A stretch of DNA of 12,166 nucleotides from Actinomycetes bacterium (GCA_021781315.1 JAJXXB010000043.1:1-12166), one strand, 5' to 3'. Positions 1-7,009 are shown, counted from the stretch's first letter. Notes: a model not told the origin generated them from the letters alone. Numbers and translations are program-made.

Positions 1-1
1 C

Positions 2-538
2 TACTTGCTCGGCGGCGGCGAGGACGGGCCCCAGCGTCAGGCCCGCGACCTCCTCGCCGCCGGTTCGCTGGGTTCGCGCGTGGCCGACGGCGCCGCGGTG
101 CTCGCGGTCTGCGCCGGACTGCAGATACTCGGTGACACCTTCGCCGTGGAGGGCGACGACGCCTACGACGGGCTCGGCCTGGTGGGCGTCACGACGGTGC
201 GCGGGACGCGCCGCAGCGTGGGCGAGATCGCCGTCGACGTGGGTGGGCGCACGCTCGTGGGATTCGAGAATCACGGTGGCCGCACGATCCTCGCGCGGTC
301 GGTCACGCCACTCGGAGCGGTCCAGCGCGGCCAGGGAAACGACGGGGCGAGTGATGGCTTTCGCGCGCCGCGTCTCTGGGGGACCTACGCCCACGGCCCC
401 GTGCTCGCGCTCAACCCCTGGTTCGCCGACGAGATCCTGGCCGACGTCGTTGGCGTGGAGCTCGCACCCCTCGCCAGTGTCGCCGATGCGCTCTACGAGG
501 AGCGCGTCGCGAGTGTTATGGCTCGTCGGGCCGGTTGA
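2..538 (+). CDS. gatD: Lipid II isoglutaminyl synthase, glutamine amidotransferase subunit GatD (5' end outside window)
   Basis: This is the C-terminal ~178 residues of a class I glutamine amidotransferase-like protein; the reading frame is open at the window edge, so the start lies upstream. GatD releases ammonia from glutamine, and its partner MurT uses it with ATP to amidate the stem-peptide D-glutamate of lipid II in the cytoplasm. Visible marks are a GGGEDGPQ oxyanion-type loop at the edge, the nucleophile elbow AVCAGLQILG (Cys codon 110-112), and YAHGPVLALNP with the catalytic His near the C-terminus. The HGP..NP form is typical of GatD rather than of cobyric acid synthases. GatD is usually about 240 aa, so roughly 60 residues are missing. 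murT is expected just upstream but cannot be seen. The last 23 bp overlap the convergent plsC. A CobQ/CobB-like amidotransferase of another pathway is the main alternative. Confidence 0.85.
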   Translation, partial: YLLGGGEDGPQRQARDLLAAGSLGSRVADGAAVLAVCAGLQILGDTFAVEGDDAYDGLGLVGVTTVRGTRRSVGEIAVDVGGRTLVGFENHGGRTILARSVTPLGAVQRGQGNDGASDGFRAPRLWGTYAHGPVLALNPWFADEILADVVGVELAPLASVADALYEERVASVMARRAG

Positions 539-1253
539 TCGACAGCGTCGGGTCGCCGCTGACCTCGCGGCCCAGGTGCACGACCGCGTCCTCGATGCGC
601 GCGCCGAAGCGCCGGATGTTCTCGTCCGCCTCGGCGCGCAGCGCCGGGCCGAAGGCCACGATCACCTTGTGTCGCCACTGGCGCGGGGCGTCGACGAACT
701 TGGGGGCCTTCGCGTACTTGGGGCCCTGGAGCCAACCGGCCTCGTGGACGTAGGTGGGAATCACCGTGGCGTGGGCTCGCTCGGCGAGGTAGGCCGCGCC
801 GCCCTTGAACTCTTGGAGCTGACCGTCAGGGCTGCGCCCGCCTTCGGGGTAGATGATGAGGTTCCAGTGGTCCTCGACGAGTTCGAGCGCGAGCTGCGCG
901 CTGCGCCGATTCACCTTGTGGCGGTCGATGGGAATCGCGTTGAAGAGCAGAACAGTCTTGAAGGCGGTCTTCGCGTCCATGAAGAAGTTGTCCATCGCAG
1001 CGGCCACGACGGTGCGTCGGCGCAGGGCGACGGGCAGCGCCGAGAGGATGAGTGGGGTGTCCAGGTTCGACGTGTGATTGGCCACGAAGATGAGTGGCCG
1101 GGGTGCCCCCAGGTTCTCGAGGCCTCGCACCTCGAGGCTCGCCACGAAGCGAATGTAGGGGCGCACGTAGAGGCCGTGAATGGCGTTGCGCACGAAACGC
1201 GCCGCGTAGCCCCGTCCCCACGCGGTGGAGTAGTCGAGACCGAGCTTCGTCAT
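516..1253 (-). CDS. plsC: 1-acyl-sn-glycerol-3-phosphate acyltransferase family protein (PlsC-like)
   Basis: The 245-aa protein carries the glycerophospholipid acyltransferase motifs in order: NHTSNLD (HX4D, catalytic His60 and Asp65), FNAIPIDR (block II, residues 104-111) and YPEGGRS (block III, Glu137-Arg140, glycerophosphate binding). PlsC transfers an acyl group to the sn-2 position of lysophosphatidic acid at the inner membrane face, giving phosphatidic acid for phospholipids. The length fits the family. The amphipathic N-terminus may serve membrane association; I see no clear transmembrane helix. The ATG at 1251-1253 lies 3 bp after the stop of the upstream membrane-protein gene, so the two are probably cotranscribed and translationally coupled. 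The 3' end overlaps gatD on the other strand. Acyltransferases acting on other lipids, such as mannoside acceptors, share these motifs, so the exact substrate is inferred. Confidence 0.88.
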   Translation of the reverse strand: MTKLGLDYSTAWGRGYAARFVRNAIHGLYVRPYIRFVASLEVRGLENLGAPRPLIFVANHTSNLDTPLILSALPVALRRRTVVAAAMDNFFMDAKTAFKTVLLFNAIPIDRHKVNRRSAQLALELVEDHWNLIIYPEGGRSPDGQLQEFKGGAAYLAERAHATVIPTYVHEAGWLQGPKYAKAPKFVDAPRQWRHKVIVAFGPALRAEADENIRRFGARIEDAVVHLGREVSGDPTLSINRPDEP

Positions 1254-1256
1254 GGC

Positions 1257-1910
1257 CTATCGACGGCGAGGACGTTGCTTGGGGGTGTAGCGCTTCGAGG
1301 GGGCCGGGGGAGTCAGCAGCGTGCTCGCCACGTCGACGTCGTTTTTCTTGGCGCGCGGCGCCCCGGAGCGCTTCTCGGCCCGGCGCTGGTCGGCGGCCTC
1401 ACGGGCCGCCTTCGAGCTGCCCACGAACGTGGCGTCACCGTACTTCTGCAGGCGTAGGGCGCGAATGACGAGCCAGCCGCCGAGGAAGAGGAAGGGCAGT
1501 CCCACCACCCCCAGGGCGAGGCCGAGCAGCAGGCTGAGCACCGCCACGCCCGCGCGCTTCTTGAGTCGCGCGAAGATGAAGAGGCCGGCGCCCAGGATGA
1601 AGATCTCGAGGAACTGGATGATCCAGTCCGAGGGATGGGTGAGGTGTGTGTAGGAACAGACCTTGTTGACCAGGTGGTAGTGGGCCGCGCACGTGTTCTG
1701 CGCCGAGGGTTTGGCGGTATCGGTGACCCAGGTGTTCTTGAACAGGTGCGGGCTGATGATGGCGGCGAGAATGAGGGCGAGCGCCGAGCCGACGTAGCTG
1801 GCGCGCCGCTCGATGAGATCGAGGCCCAGGACGACCTCGCGAGGGACCTTGGAGACGCGCGGCTGGCGCAGGGATCGGCGAGGCGACGGCGACGAACTCT
1901 GATCTGGCAC
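1257..1910 (-). CDS. Unrecognised basic multi-pass membrane protein
   Basis: I do not recognise this 217-aa protein. The N-terminal ~37 residues are rich in Ser/Arg/Pro and likely cytoplasmic. Hydrophobic segments lie near residues 39-57 and 96-115, and a long one at 120-151 is probably a helical hairpin, giving three or four TM helices. The loop between the first two (58-95) would face outside and holds two cysteines (Cys74, Cys85) that could form a disulfide. The C-terminal ~60 residues are strongly basic (Lys/Arg) with little hydrophobicity and end in PRRR. The start is GTG with no Shine-Dalgarno; a TAGCCT box ends exactly 6 nt before it, as in leaderless actinobacterial genes. The 3-bp gap to plsC suggests a role linked to membrane lipid or envelope work, but that is only context. 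The reading frame itself is well supported by its hydropathy pattern and tight spacing. Confidence 0.75.
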   Translation of the reverse strand: MPDQSSSPSPRRSLRQPRVSKVPREVVLGLDLIERRASYVGSALALILAAIISPHLFKNTWVTDTAKPSAQNTCAAHYHLVNKVCSYTHLTHPSDWIIQFLEIFILGAGLFIFARLKKRAGVAVLSLLLGLALGVVGLPFLFLGGWLVIRALRLQKYGDATFVGSSKAAREAADQRRAEKRSGAPRAKKNDVDVASTLLTPPAPSKRYTPKQRPRRR

Positions 1911-1916
1911 AGGTGA

Positions 1917-1922
1917 AGGCTA
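1917..1922 (-). promoter_or_regulatory. Putative -10 box of a leaderless promoter
   Basis: Read on the minus strand this is TAGCCT, matching the TAnnnT -10 pattern of high-GC Gram-positives. It ends 6 nt before the GTG at 1910, so transcription would begin at or next to the start codon. No convincing -35 stands at the right distance: a TTGACG lies only 8 nt upstream of the box. Confidence 0.4.
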
Positions 1923-1957
1923 CAGCCTGACGTCAATTCGACCGGGCCGTCAGCCGC

Positions 1958-1963
1958 TAGGCT
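1958..1963 (+). promoter_or_regulatory. Putative -10 box of the tRNA-Val promoter
   Basis: TAGGCT fits TAnnnT and ends 9 nt before the mature tRNA 5' end, which would leave a very short 5' trailer for RNase P. A weak -35 candidate, TTCGAC, lies at 1937-1942 with a 15-nt spacer. This is motif reading only. Confidence 0.4.
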
Positions 1964-1972
1964 TTGGCCCTC

Positions 1973-2049
1973 GGGCGCTTAGCTCAGTTGGTTAGAGCGC
2001 AGCCTTCACACGGCTGAGGTCACAGGTTCGAGTCCTGTAGCGCCCACCA
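1973..2049 (+). tRNA. tRNA-Val (anticodon CAC)
   Basis: A complete cloverleaf can be folded by hand. The acceptor stem pairs GGGCGCT (1973-1979) with AGCGCCC (2039-2045). The D stem pairs GCTC (1982-1985) with GAGC (1995-1998). The anticodon stem pairs CAGCC (2000-2004) with GGCTG (2012-2016) around the loop TTCACAC. The T stem pairs ACAGG with CCTGT around TTCGAGT. The anticodon CAC at 2007-2009 reads the GUG valine codon, common in a GC-rich genome. The discriminator is A2046 and the CCA end is encoded (2047-2049). I see no U-tract terminator behind it, so it may share transcription with the downstream ligase. Confidence 0.97.
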
Positions 2050-2110
2050 CACCACGTCGGAGTTGTGGGCCAACGCCCCGCGTTGCGTGGCGTATCCGCG
2101 AGACGGGATC

Positions 2111-2124
2111 CACCTGAGAGGTGA
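2111..2124 (+). promoter_or_regulatory. Ribosome binding site within a small hairpin, upstream of the ligase gene
   Basis: AGGTGA (2119-2124) is the likely Shine-Dalgarno, 6 nt before the ATG at 2131. Its first five bases form the right arm of the inverted repeat CACCT (2111-2115) / AGGTG (2119-2123) with a 3-nt loop, so a small hairpin could mask it. Five base pairs is weak, and chance is possible. Confidence 0.4.
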
Positions 2125-2130
2125 GGGCGA

Positions 2131-3591
2131 ATGAACCTCGTGACCGACACTCTGCTCGAGGTGGGTCGCGCCACGCCGTCGATGGTTGCCGTCACGACTG
2201 GCGACGGTCGTCAGGTGACCTACGGCGAGTTGGATCAGCTCTCCGGACAGCTCGCGAACGTTCTCACTCGGCGTCACCGCGTCAGCACGGGCGACCGAGT
2301 CGCGATTCAGGCGCGCAAGTCGCCGGAGATTCTGGCGCTGAACCTGGCGTGCGCCCGCGTGGGGGCGATCTTCCTGCCGCTCAACGCCGGCTACACCGAT
2401 CGAGAGGTCCGCGACCTTCTCGACGACGCCACACCGGCACTTCTCATCCGCGACGAGCCGATCGACCACGCGACACCCCGTGTCGCTCTGACGCGGCTCG
2501 TCGCCGAGTCGCGGGGGTACGCTTCCGACTTTGACGACGCGCACTGCGACGCCGACGCACCCGCAGCGATGCTCTTCACATCGGGCACCACCGGACGGCC
2601 CAAAGGCGCGGTGCTGACCCACGGCAACCTCACCTCGAACTGCCGGGTGCTCAACGAGGTCTGGGGATTCACGAGCGAGGACGTCCTTCTGCACGTCCTA
2701 CCCCTCTTTCACACCCACGGCCTCTTCGTCGCCGCCTACTGCGCCCTGTCCTCGGGAGCGTCCCTCCTCTTGTTGGAGAGTTTCGACGCGGACGACGCGC
2801 TGGGACGATTCGAAGACGCCACGGTCTTCATGGGCGTTCCCACGCACTACGTGCGACTCCTGGAAGCTGCGGACTTGAGCCGAGAGAGCACCGCCCGAAT
2901 CCGCCTCTTCCTCTCGGGTTCGGCGCCCATGCGTCGCTCGACGCACCAGGCGTTCACCGAGCGCACCGGGCACGCCATCATCGAGCGTTACGGCATGACT
3001 GAGACCGGGATGATCACGTCCAATCCGATCGACGGCGGCGGCCGCGTCGGCACGGTCGGGCTCGCGCTACCCGGTGTCCAGGTTCGCCTCGACGGTGCCC
3101 CGGTGGGCGGCGTCGAGGTGAAGGGACCGAACGTCTTCTCCCACTACTGGAATCGTCCCGAACTGCGTGAGTCGGAGTTCACCAGTGACGGCTGGTTCAA
3201 GACCGGCGATCTCGGCAGCCTCGACGACGACGGCTATCTGGAGATCGTGGGCCGGGCCAAGGACCTAATCATCAGCGGGGGCTACAACGTCTACCCCAAA
3301 GAGATCGAGCTGGTCCTCGACAGTTCTGCCAGTGTCGCGGAGTCCGCGGTGATTGGAGTGCCCGACGATGATCTAGGAGAGGCGGTCGTCGCGGTGGTGG
3401 TGCCCGCGCCCGGCGCGCACCTCGACGATCGGGCTCTCACCGACTTCGCGCGAACCGAGCTCGCGCGCTACAAGGTTCCTCGCCGGGTCGTGGTTGTCAA
3501 TGAACTGCCGCGTAACGCAATGGGCAAGGTGCAAAAGGCTCAGTTGCGCCGGCAACTCAGCACGTCACCCGAAGGTGAGGACACTCACTAG
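2131..3591 (+). CDS. matB: AMP-forming acyl-CoA synthetase, malonyl-CoA synthetase-like (MatB type)
   Basis: This 486-aa ANL-superfamily enzyme is expected to join malonate (or methylmalonate) to CoA with ATP through an acyl-AMP intermediate, making an extender or fatty-acid precursor in the cytoplasm. Motifs run in order: P-loop TSGTTGRPKG (150-159), LPLFHTHGL (190-198, close to the MatB form), GVPTHYVR (235-242), ERYGMTETG (285-293), GWFKTGDLG (354-362), the hinge GRAKDLIISGGYN (374-386), and PRNAMGK with catalytic Lys466. Arg242 and Arg286 sit where I recall MatB arginines binding the malonate carboxylate. The compact length (about 500 aa) also fits MatB. The ATG has a good ribosome site. 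PX4GK is the lysine context acetylated by Pat enzymes, and a Pat-like gene follows 125 bp downstream. Another short- or medium-chain acyl-CoA synthetase is the main alternative. Confidence 0.85.
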   Translation: MNLVTDTLLEVGRATPSMVAVTTGDGRQVTYGELDQLSGQLANVLTRRHRVSTGDRVAIQARKSPEILALNLACARVGAIFLPLNAGYTDREVRDLLDDATPALLIRDEPIDHATPRVALTRLVAESRGYASDFDDAHCDADAPAAMLFTSGTTGRPKGAVLTHGNLTSNCRVLNEVWGFTSEDVLLHVLPLFHTHGLFVAAYCALSSGASLLLLESFDADDALGRFEDATVFMGVPTHYVRLLEAADLSRESTARIRLFLSGSAPMRRSTHQAFTERTGHAIIERYGMTETGMITSNPIDGGGRVGTVGLALPGVQVRLDGAPVGGVEVKGPNVFSHYWNRPELRESEFTSDGWFKTGDLGSLDDDGYLEIVGRAKDLIISGGYNVYPKEIELVLDSSASVAESAVIGVPDDDLGEAVVAVVVPAPGAHLDDRALTDFARTELARYKVPRRVVVVNELPRNAMGKVQKAQLRRQLSTSPEGEDTH

Positions 3592-3598
3592 CGAGCTG

Positions 3599-3619
3599 GT
3601 GACGACGACACGTCGTCAC
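3599..3619 (+). terminator. Perfect 9-bp hairpin after the ligase gene
   Basis: GTGACGACG (3599-3607) and CGTCGTCAC (3611-3619) are perfect inverted repeats around the loop ACA, starting 8 nt after the ligase stop. No T-run follows, so if it terminates transcription it does so without a canonical U tract, as is common in actinobacteria. It may instead stabilise the mRNA 3' end. Confidence 0.45.
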
Positions 3620-3640
3620 GTCGTCGCGACGGCGTGTCGT
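3605..3640 (+). repeat. Nested, mutually exclusive inverted repeats
   Basis: ACGACACG (3605-3612) pairs with CGTGTCGT (3633-3640), and inside lies the 10-bp palindrome CGTCGCGACG (3622-3631). The outer arm shares bases with the 9-bp hairpin at 3599-3619, so the two folds exclude each other. This could be an attenuator-like switch or a protein site, but local use of CGTCG-type words makes chance repeats more likely here. Confidence 0.4.
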
Positions 3641-3691
3641 GGCCGAGGACCTGACACGGTCGTCTCAACTGGCGGTGCGATGGCCGAGCCC

Positions 3692-3710
3692 TATGCTCGG
3701 CGGTGGAGGA
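3692..3710 (+). promoter_or_regulatory. -10-like box and strong Shine-Dalgarno that set the start of the acetyltransferase fusion
   Basis: GGAGGA (3705-3710) stands 6 nt before the GTG at 3717, ideal spacing. TATGCT (3692-3697) fits a TAnnnT -10 box and would give a very short leader starting about 3704. The in-frame upstream codons (GTG 3639, ATG 3693) have no such site, and GTG 3639 falls inside the inverted repeat, so 3717 is the preferred start. Confidence 0.6.
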
Positions 3711-3716
3711 CGGATC

Positions 3717-6392
3717 GTGATCCCACCACCTGCAGAACGCGACAGCCTCCTGCAGGACGGGTCGACGATTCGCATCCGTTCGATCCGTCCCGATGACGTC
3801 GATCGGCACCGCCGATTCATCTCACGCATGAGCGAGGAGTCGAAGCGTCTTCGGTTCTTCGAGGCGCGCACGGAATTGACCGAGTACGAGACGCACCACT
3901 TCACCCACGTCGACAACGTCACCCGAGTCGGCCTCGTGGCACTGCGGCGCGACGACATCGTGGGCATCGGTCGTTTTGACATGGTCAGCGACGGTGTGGC
4001 CGAGGTGGCGTTCGCCGTTGCCGATGCGGTACAGGGACTCGGTGTGGGCAGTCTGCTCTTGGACCGCCTGGTCGTCGAGGCGCAGAAGCGTGGTGTCAGA
4101 ACCTTCGTCGCCACCACACTGCCGGAGAACCAGCGAATGCTCGAGTTGTTTCGCCATTCGGGCCTGGCTGTCACGTCGAGTGTCGAGGGCGGGGAGTGCA
4201 ACATCACGCTCGACCTGGTCGACCTGGACACGTGGAAGGTGAGCGCGTCGGCTCGCGACGATTCCTCCGGACTGCACTCACTCGCGCGAATCCTCGAGCC
4301 GTCTCACGTTGCCGTGGTGGGGGTCGGGCGTTCGCCCGCGTCTCTCGGGCGAAGCGTGGCCGCCAACATCCTCGATGAGGGTTTCGCCGGCACGATGACC
4401 CCAGTGAACGTGGACGCGACCGTGATCGTCGGGGGGATCTCCTCGGTGCGGACCGTCTTTGACATTCCCGTCGTGCCCGACGTGGTGATCGTCGTCGTGC
4501 CCGCGCCCGCGGTCTCCGACGTCGTTGACGCCTGCGGGGAGCGGGGTGTCGCCGGCTGCGTCATCATCACGGCCGGGTTCGCCGAGACCGGAGCGGAGGG
4601 CCGCCAGCTCGAGCAGGAGATGGTCAGGCGGGCGCACTCCTACGGCATGCGCATTATCGGGCCGAACTGCATCGGCATCGTCAACGCCGAAGTCGGCATG
4701 AACGCCACCTTCATGCCCGGACGAATACCCCGTGGCAACATCGGGTTTGCGTCGCAGTCCGGCGCCATGGGAATCGCCCTGCTCGCGCGCGCTCGTGAGT
4801 CGGGAATCGGGATCTCCTCGTTCGTGAGCCTGGGAAACGCGTCCGATATCTCCTCGCACGACGTCATTCGCTATTGGGGCGAACATCGTTCGACGAAGGT
4901 GGGGCTGCTGTACCTCGAGTCGCTGGGCAACCCGCGGACCTTCGTGCGGGTGTCGCGCCACGTCGCCGAGTCGAAACCGATCATTGCTTTGAAGTCGGGA
5001 CGCTCGGTGGTCGGTCAGGCGGCCGGGCGCTCGCACACCGCCGCGCAGGCGACGCCGGACACCGCGGTGCAGGCCATCTTCGATCGTGCCGGGATCGTGC
5101 GCGTGGCCACACTCGGTGAGCTCCTCGAGACCGCCGTGGTCTTTTCCGCGTGCGACCTGCCCAAGGGATCTCGGATCGGCGTGGTGAGTAACGCCGGGGG
5201 TCCGGCGATCCTGGCCGCTGATGCGTGCGCGGAGGCGGGTCTCGAGCTGGTGGCCTTCGACGATGACCTCCAACAACACCTGCGCGACATGGGCTCGGCG
5301 GGCGTGCGCAATCCGGTCGACCTAGGGGCCGGCGCGGTACCCGAGACGTACCGGACCGCGGTGCGCCGTATCTGTCGCAACGACGCAGTCGACGCTCTCA
5401 TGATCATCATCGCTCCGTTGCCCGAGGTTCCCGTGCGTGACGTGGTGCGGGCCGTGACCGATCCCGCGGTGAATCCCTCGCGTCTCCCGCTCGTCGTGGT
5501 GACTCTCGGCGTGCCCACCGAGTCCCAGCGTCGGGCCGCGCGCGAGACACCACTGATCGCGTACCCCGAGAACGCCGCCTACGCGCTCGGTCGACTGGCG
5601 CGCTACGCGGCCTGGCGCCGAGACCTCGTCCAGGACGACGGCGACGGCACTCCGGAGGTCGAATTCGAACTCGGCCACGCCCTGTGCAGCGCCGCGCTCG
5701 AAGAGCACGGACCTGGTTGGCTGGACGCGCCCACGAGTGCTGCGTTGCTCGAGGCCTACGGAGTCGACGTCGTGAAGAGCCGCGCGGTGGGTCTCCACGT
5801 CGGCGAGGTGGTCGAGGCCGCCCGCTCCCTGAGCTTTCCCCTCGCGATGAAGGCGCTGGGCCGAGAACTTCTCCACAAGACCGAGCGCCACGCAGTCGAG
5901 CTAGACGTCTCGTCGGTCGCTCAGGTCGAGCGAACCCTGCATCGATTCACCAGCGAGATCGGATCCGACCTTCAGGGCGTGCTGTTGCAGGAGATGGTCA
6001 GCGAACCCGCGGTCGAGGTCATCATCGGCGGAATCAACGACCCCGCGTTCGGCCCCCTGATCATGTGCGGCACCGGTGGCATCTTGAGCGACGTGGTCCG
6101 GGACACGAAGTTCGCGGTGGCCCCTCTCTCGACGCGCGACGCGCGGGCACTGCTCGCGTCGACGGGAGTGGCAACCTTGCTCAAGGGCCAGCGGGGCGCG
6201 CCCCCCTTTGACGTTGACGCGGTGATCGACGCGCTCATTCGCATCAGTCACCTCCTCGCCGACCGACCCGAGATCCTCGAGCTCGACTGCAATCCACTAC
6301 TCGCACTCCATCGGGGAGCGGTCCTCGTCGACATGCGCATCCGTGTGGGTGAGGTGGCCTTCGCCCTCGAGAACGTGCGAACCCTCGACTAG
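3717..6392 (+). CDS. pat: Pat-type protein acetyltransferase: N-terminal GNAT fused to NDP-forming acyl-CoA synthetase
   Basis: This 891-aa fusion has a GNAT domain at about residues 16-170 (acetyl-CoA loop QGLGVG at 106-111; Glu96 is a candidate general base). A CoA-binding Rossmann domain starts near 193 (VAVVGVGRSPASLG). Ligase-CoA domains follow (GPNCIGIVN, ASQSGAMG, GRSHTA), and a C-terminal ATP-grasp runs from about 660 (LLHKTE, GTGGILSD, LELDCNPLL). GNAT-first order is that described for Streptomyces PatA; Salmonella Pat has it last. Such enzymes acetylate the catalytic lysine of AMP-forming acyl-CoA synthetases and switch them off. The synthetase half often lost its active-site His in Pat proteins, but both relevant His residues seem present here (His440, His720). 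It may therefore still make acyl-CoA with ADP or GDP exchange. It lies 125 bp after the MatB-like gene on the same strand. A longer frame could begin at GTG 3639. Confidence 0.88.
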   Translation: MIPPPAERDSLLQDGSTIRIRSIRPDDVDRHRRFISRMSEESKRLRFFEARTELTEYETHHFTHVDNVTRVGLVALRRDDIVGIGRFDMVSDGVAEVAFAVADAVQGLGVGSLLLDRLVVEAQKRGVRTFVATTLPENQRMLELFRHSGLAVTSSVEGGECNITLDLVDLDTWKVSASARDDSSGLHSLARILEPSHVAVVGVGRSPASLGRSVAANILDEGFAGTMTPVNVDATVIVGGISSVRTVFDIPVVPDVVIVVVPAPAVSDVVDACGERGVAGCVIITAGFAETGAEGRQLEQEMVRRAHSYGMRIIGPNCIGIVNAEVGMNATFMPGRIPRGNIGFASQSGAMGIALLARARESGIGISSFVSLGNASDISSHDVIRYWGEHRSTKVGLLYLESLGNPRTFVRVSRHVAESKPIIALKSGRSVVGQAAGRSHTAAQATPDTAVQAIFDRAGIVRVATLGELLETAVVFSACDLPKGSRIGVVSNAGGPAILAADACAEAGLELVAFDDDLQQHLRDMGSAGVRNPVDLGAGAVPETYRTAVRRICRNDAVDALMIIIAPLPEVPVRDVVRAVTDPAVNPSRLPLVVVTLGVPTESQRRAARETPLIAYPENAAYALGRLARYAAWRRDLVQDDGDGTPEVEFELGHALCSAALEEHGPGWLDAPTSAALLEAYGVDVVKSRAVGLHVGEVVEAARSLSFPLAMKALGRELLHKTERHAVELDVSSVAQVERTLHRFTSEIGSDLQGVLLQEMVSEPAVEVIIGGINDPAFGPLIMCGTGGILSDVVRDTKFAVAPLSTRDARALLASTGVATLLKGQRGAPPFDVDAVIDALIRISHLLADRPEILELDCNPLLALHRGAVLVDMRIRVGEVAFALENVRTLD

Positions 6393-6517
6393 AGGCGTTC
6401 TCCTCCCCACGTGAGAATCGAGTGGATGCCGTCAGACTTCGCGTCTGGCGCCGTCGTCGGAAACGGATGTCGCTTCTCGGCGCGGTGCTGACCCGGCGTG
6501 GGCCACTGCGTCGAGGC
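6393..6517. other. Convergent intergenic gap with two hairpins (possible two-way terminator)
   Basis: The gap separates the acetyltransferase fusion (+) from marR (-). TTCTC (6398-6402) can pair with GAGAA (6413-6417). A better stem at 6430-6450 pairs CGTCAGAC with GTCTGGCG around TTCGC, 8 bp with one G-T pair. Neither has a T-run on either side, so the terminator role is inferred from position. I see no gene in the gap. Confidence 0.4.
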
Positions 6518-7009
6518 TCAGGAGCTGTGGTGTGCGGACTTGGCCTGGGCGCTGTGAGCGTTCACGCCGTCGATGGCCTTGCGCAAGAGGTGGGCGAGCT
6601 CGTTGCGCTCGTCGTCGTTCAAGGCGCCGAGGATCTCGTCTTCGAGGCTCTGCTGGGCCGCTTCGGCCTGACGTAGCGCCTGGCGACCGAGCTCGGTCAT
6701 GGAGACCAGGTGGCGACGGCGATCGCTGGGATCGCGGCGACGCTCGACAAAGTCGTTGGCCTCTAAGTCGTTGAGCAGCAGGACGCAGTAGTTCGCGTCG
6801 ATGCAGAGCCCGTCGGTGAGGGCCTGCTGGCTGGTCTCGTCGTAGTCGCGCAGGAACGACAGGGCCGCCAACTCCTTGAGCGTCTGGCCGAGGAGCTCGG
6901 GTGTCGAGCGTCGGCTCACCAGCCGCGAGAGCTGGGTCAACAGGAGGATCGGTCCAGTGGACGAATTTTCATCCATCGGGACCAATGGTAGTGAAGTGGA
7001 GATATTCAT
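6518..7009 (-). CDS. MarR-family transcriptional regulator
   Basis: A winged-helix MarR protein of about 163 aa. The recognition-helix region (GLCIDANYCVLLLNDLEANDFV) is followed by the wing signature RRRDPSDRRRHLVSMTELG, which carries the D-x-R-R-R pattern of the family. The C-terminal helix (LNDDERNELAHLLRKA) would complete the dimer interface. MarR dimers usually repress by binding palindromes and let go when a phenolic or drug-like ligand binds. It diverges from a DHA2-type exporter and probably controls it and itself. Start choice is open. ATG 7009 lies 9 nt after a perfect TATAAT, giving a near-leaderless message; ATG 6976 would give 152 aa. An upstream TTG at 7057 would place the promoter inside the gene and is unlikely. 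None has a clear Shine-Dalgarno. Confidence 0.9.
   Translation of the reverse strand: MNISTSLPLVPMDENSSTGPILLLTQLSRLVSRRSTPELLGQTLKELAALSFLRDYDETSQQALTDGLCIDANYCVLLLNDLEANDFVERRRDPSDRRRHLVSMTELGRQALRQAEAAQQSLEDEILGALNDDERNELAHLLRKAIDGVNAHSAQAKSAHHSS

Noticed and set aside
132..1457. Long plus-strand open frame (441 codons)
   Set aside because: It runs out of frame through gatD and antisense to plsC and the membrane-protein gene. The Arg/Ser/Pro-rich translation has no domain; it is a shadow typical of GC-rich DNA.
2020..2694. Minus-strand open frame ending in a WWALQDSNL-like tail
   Set aside because: It reads through the tRNA-Val gene and antisense to the ligase. That tail is the well-known false translation of a tRNA.
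3599..3640. CRISPR-like or tandem repeat array
   Set aside because: The repeats are short inverted GACG/CGTC words in one place, without regular spacers or repeated units.
4278..5279. Minus-strand open frame of 333 codons
   Set aside because: It is antisense to the acetyltransferase fusion, rich in His/Arg/Gly/Asp without motifs, and has no ribosome site.
6422..6676. Small plus-strand open frame after the acetyltransferase fusion
   Set aside because: It overlaps the marR coding end on the other strand, its lead is Arg-rich and undistinguished, and it lacks a Shine-Dalgarno.
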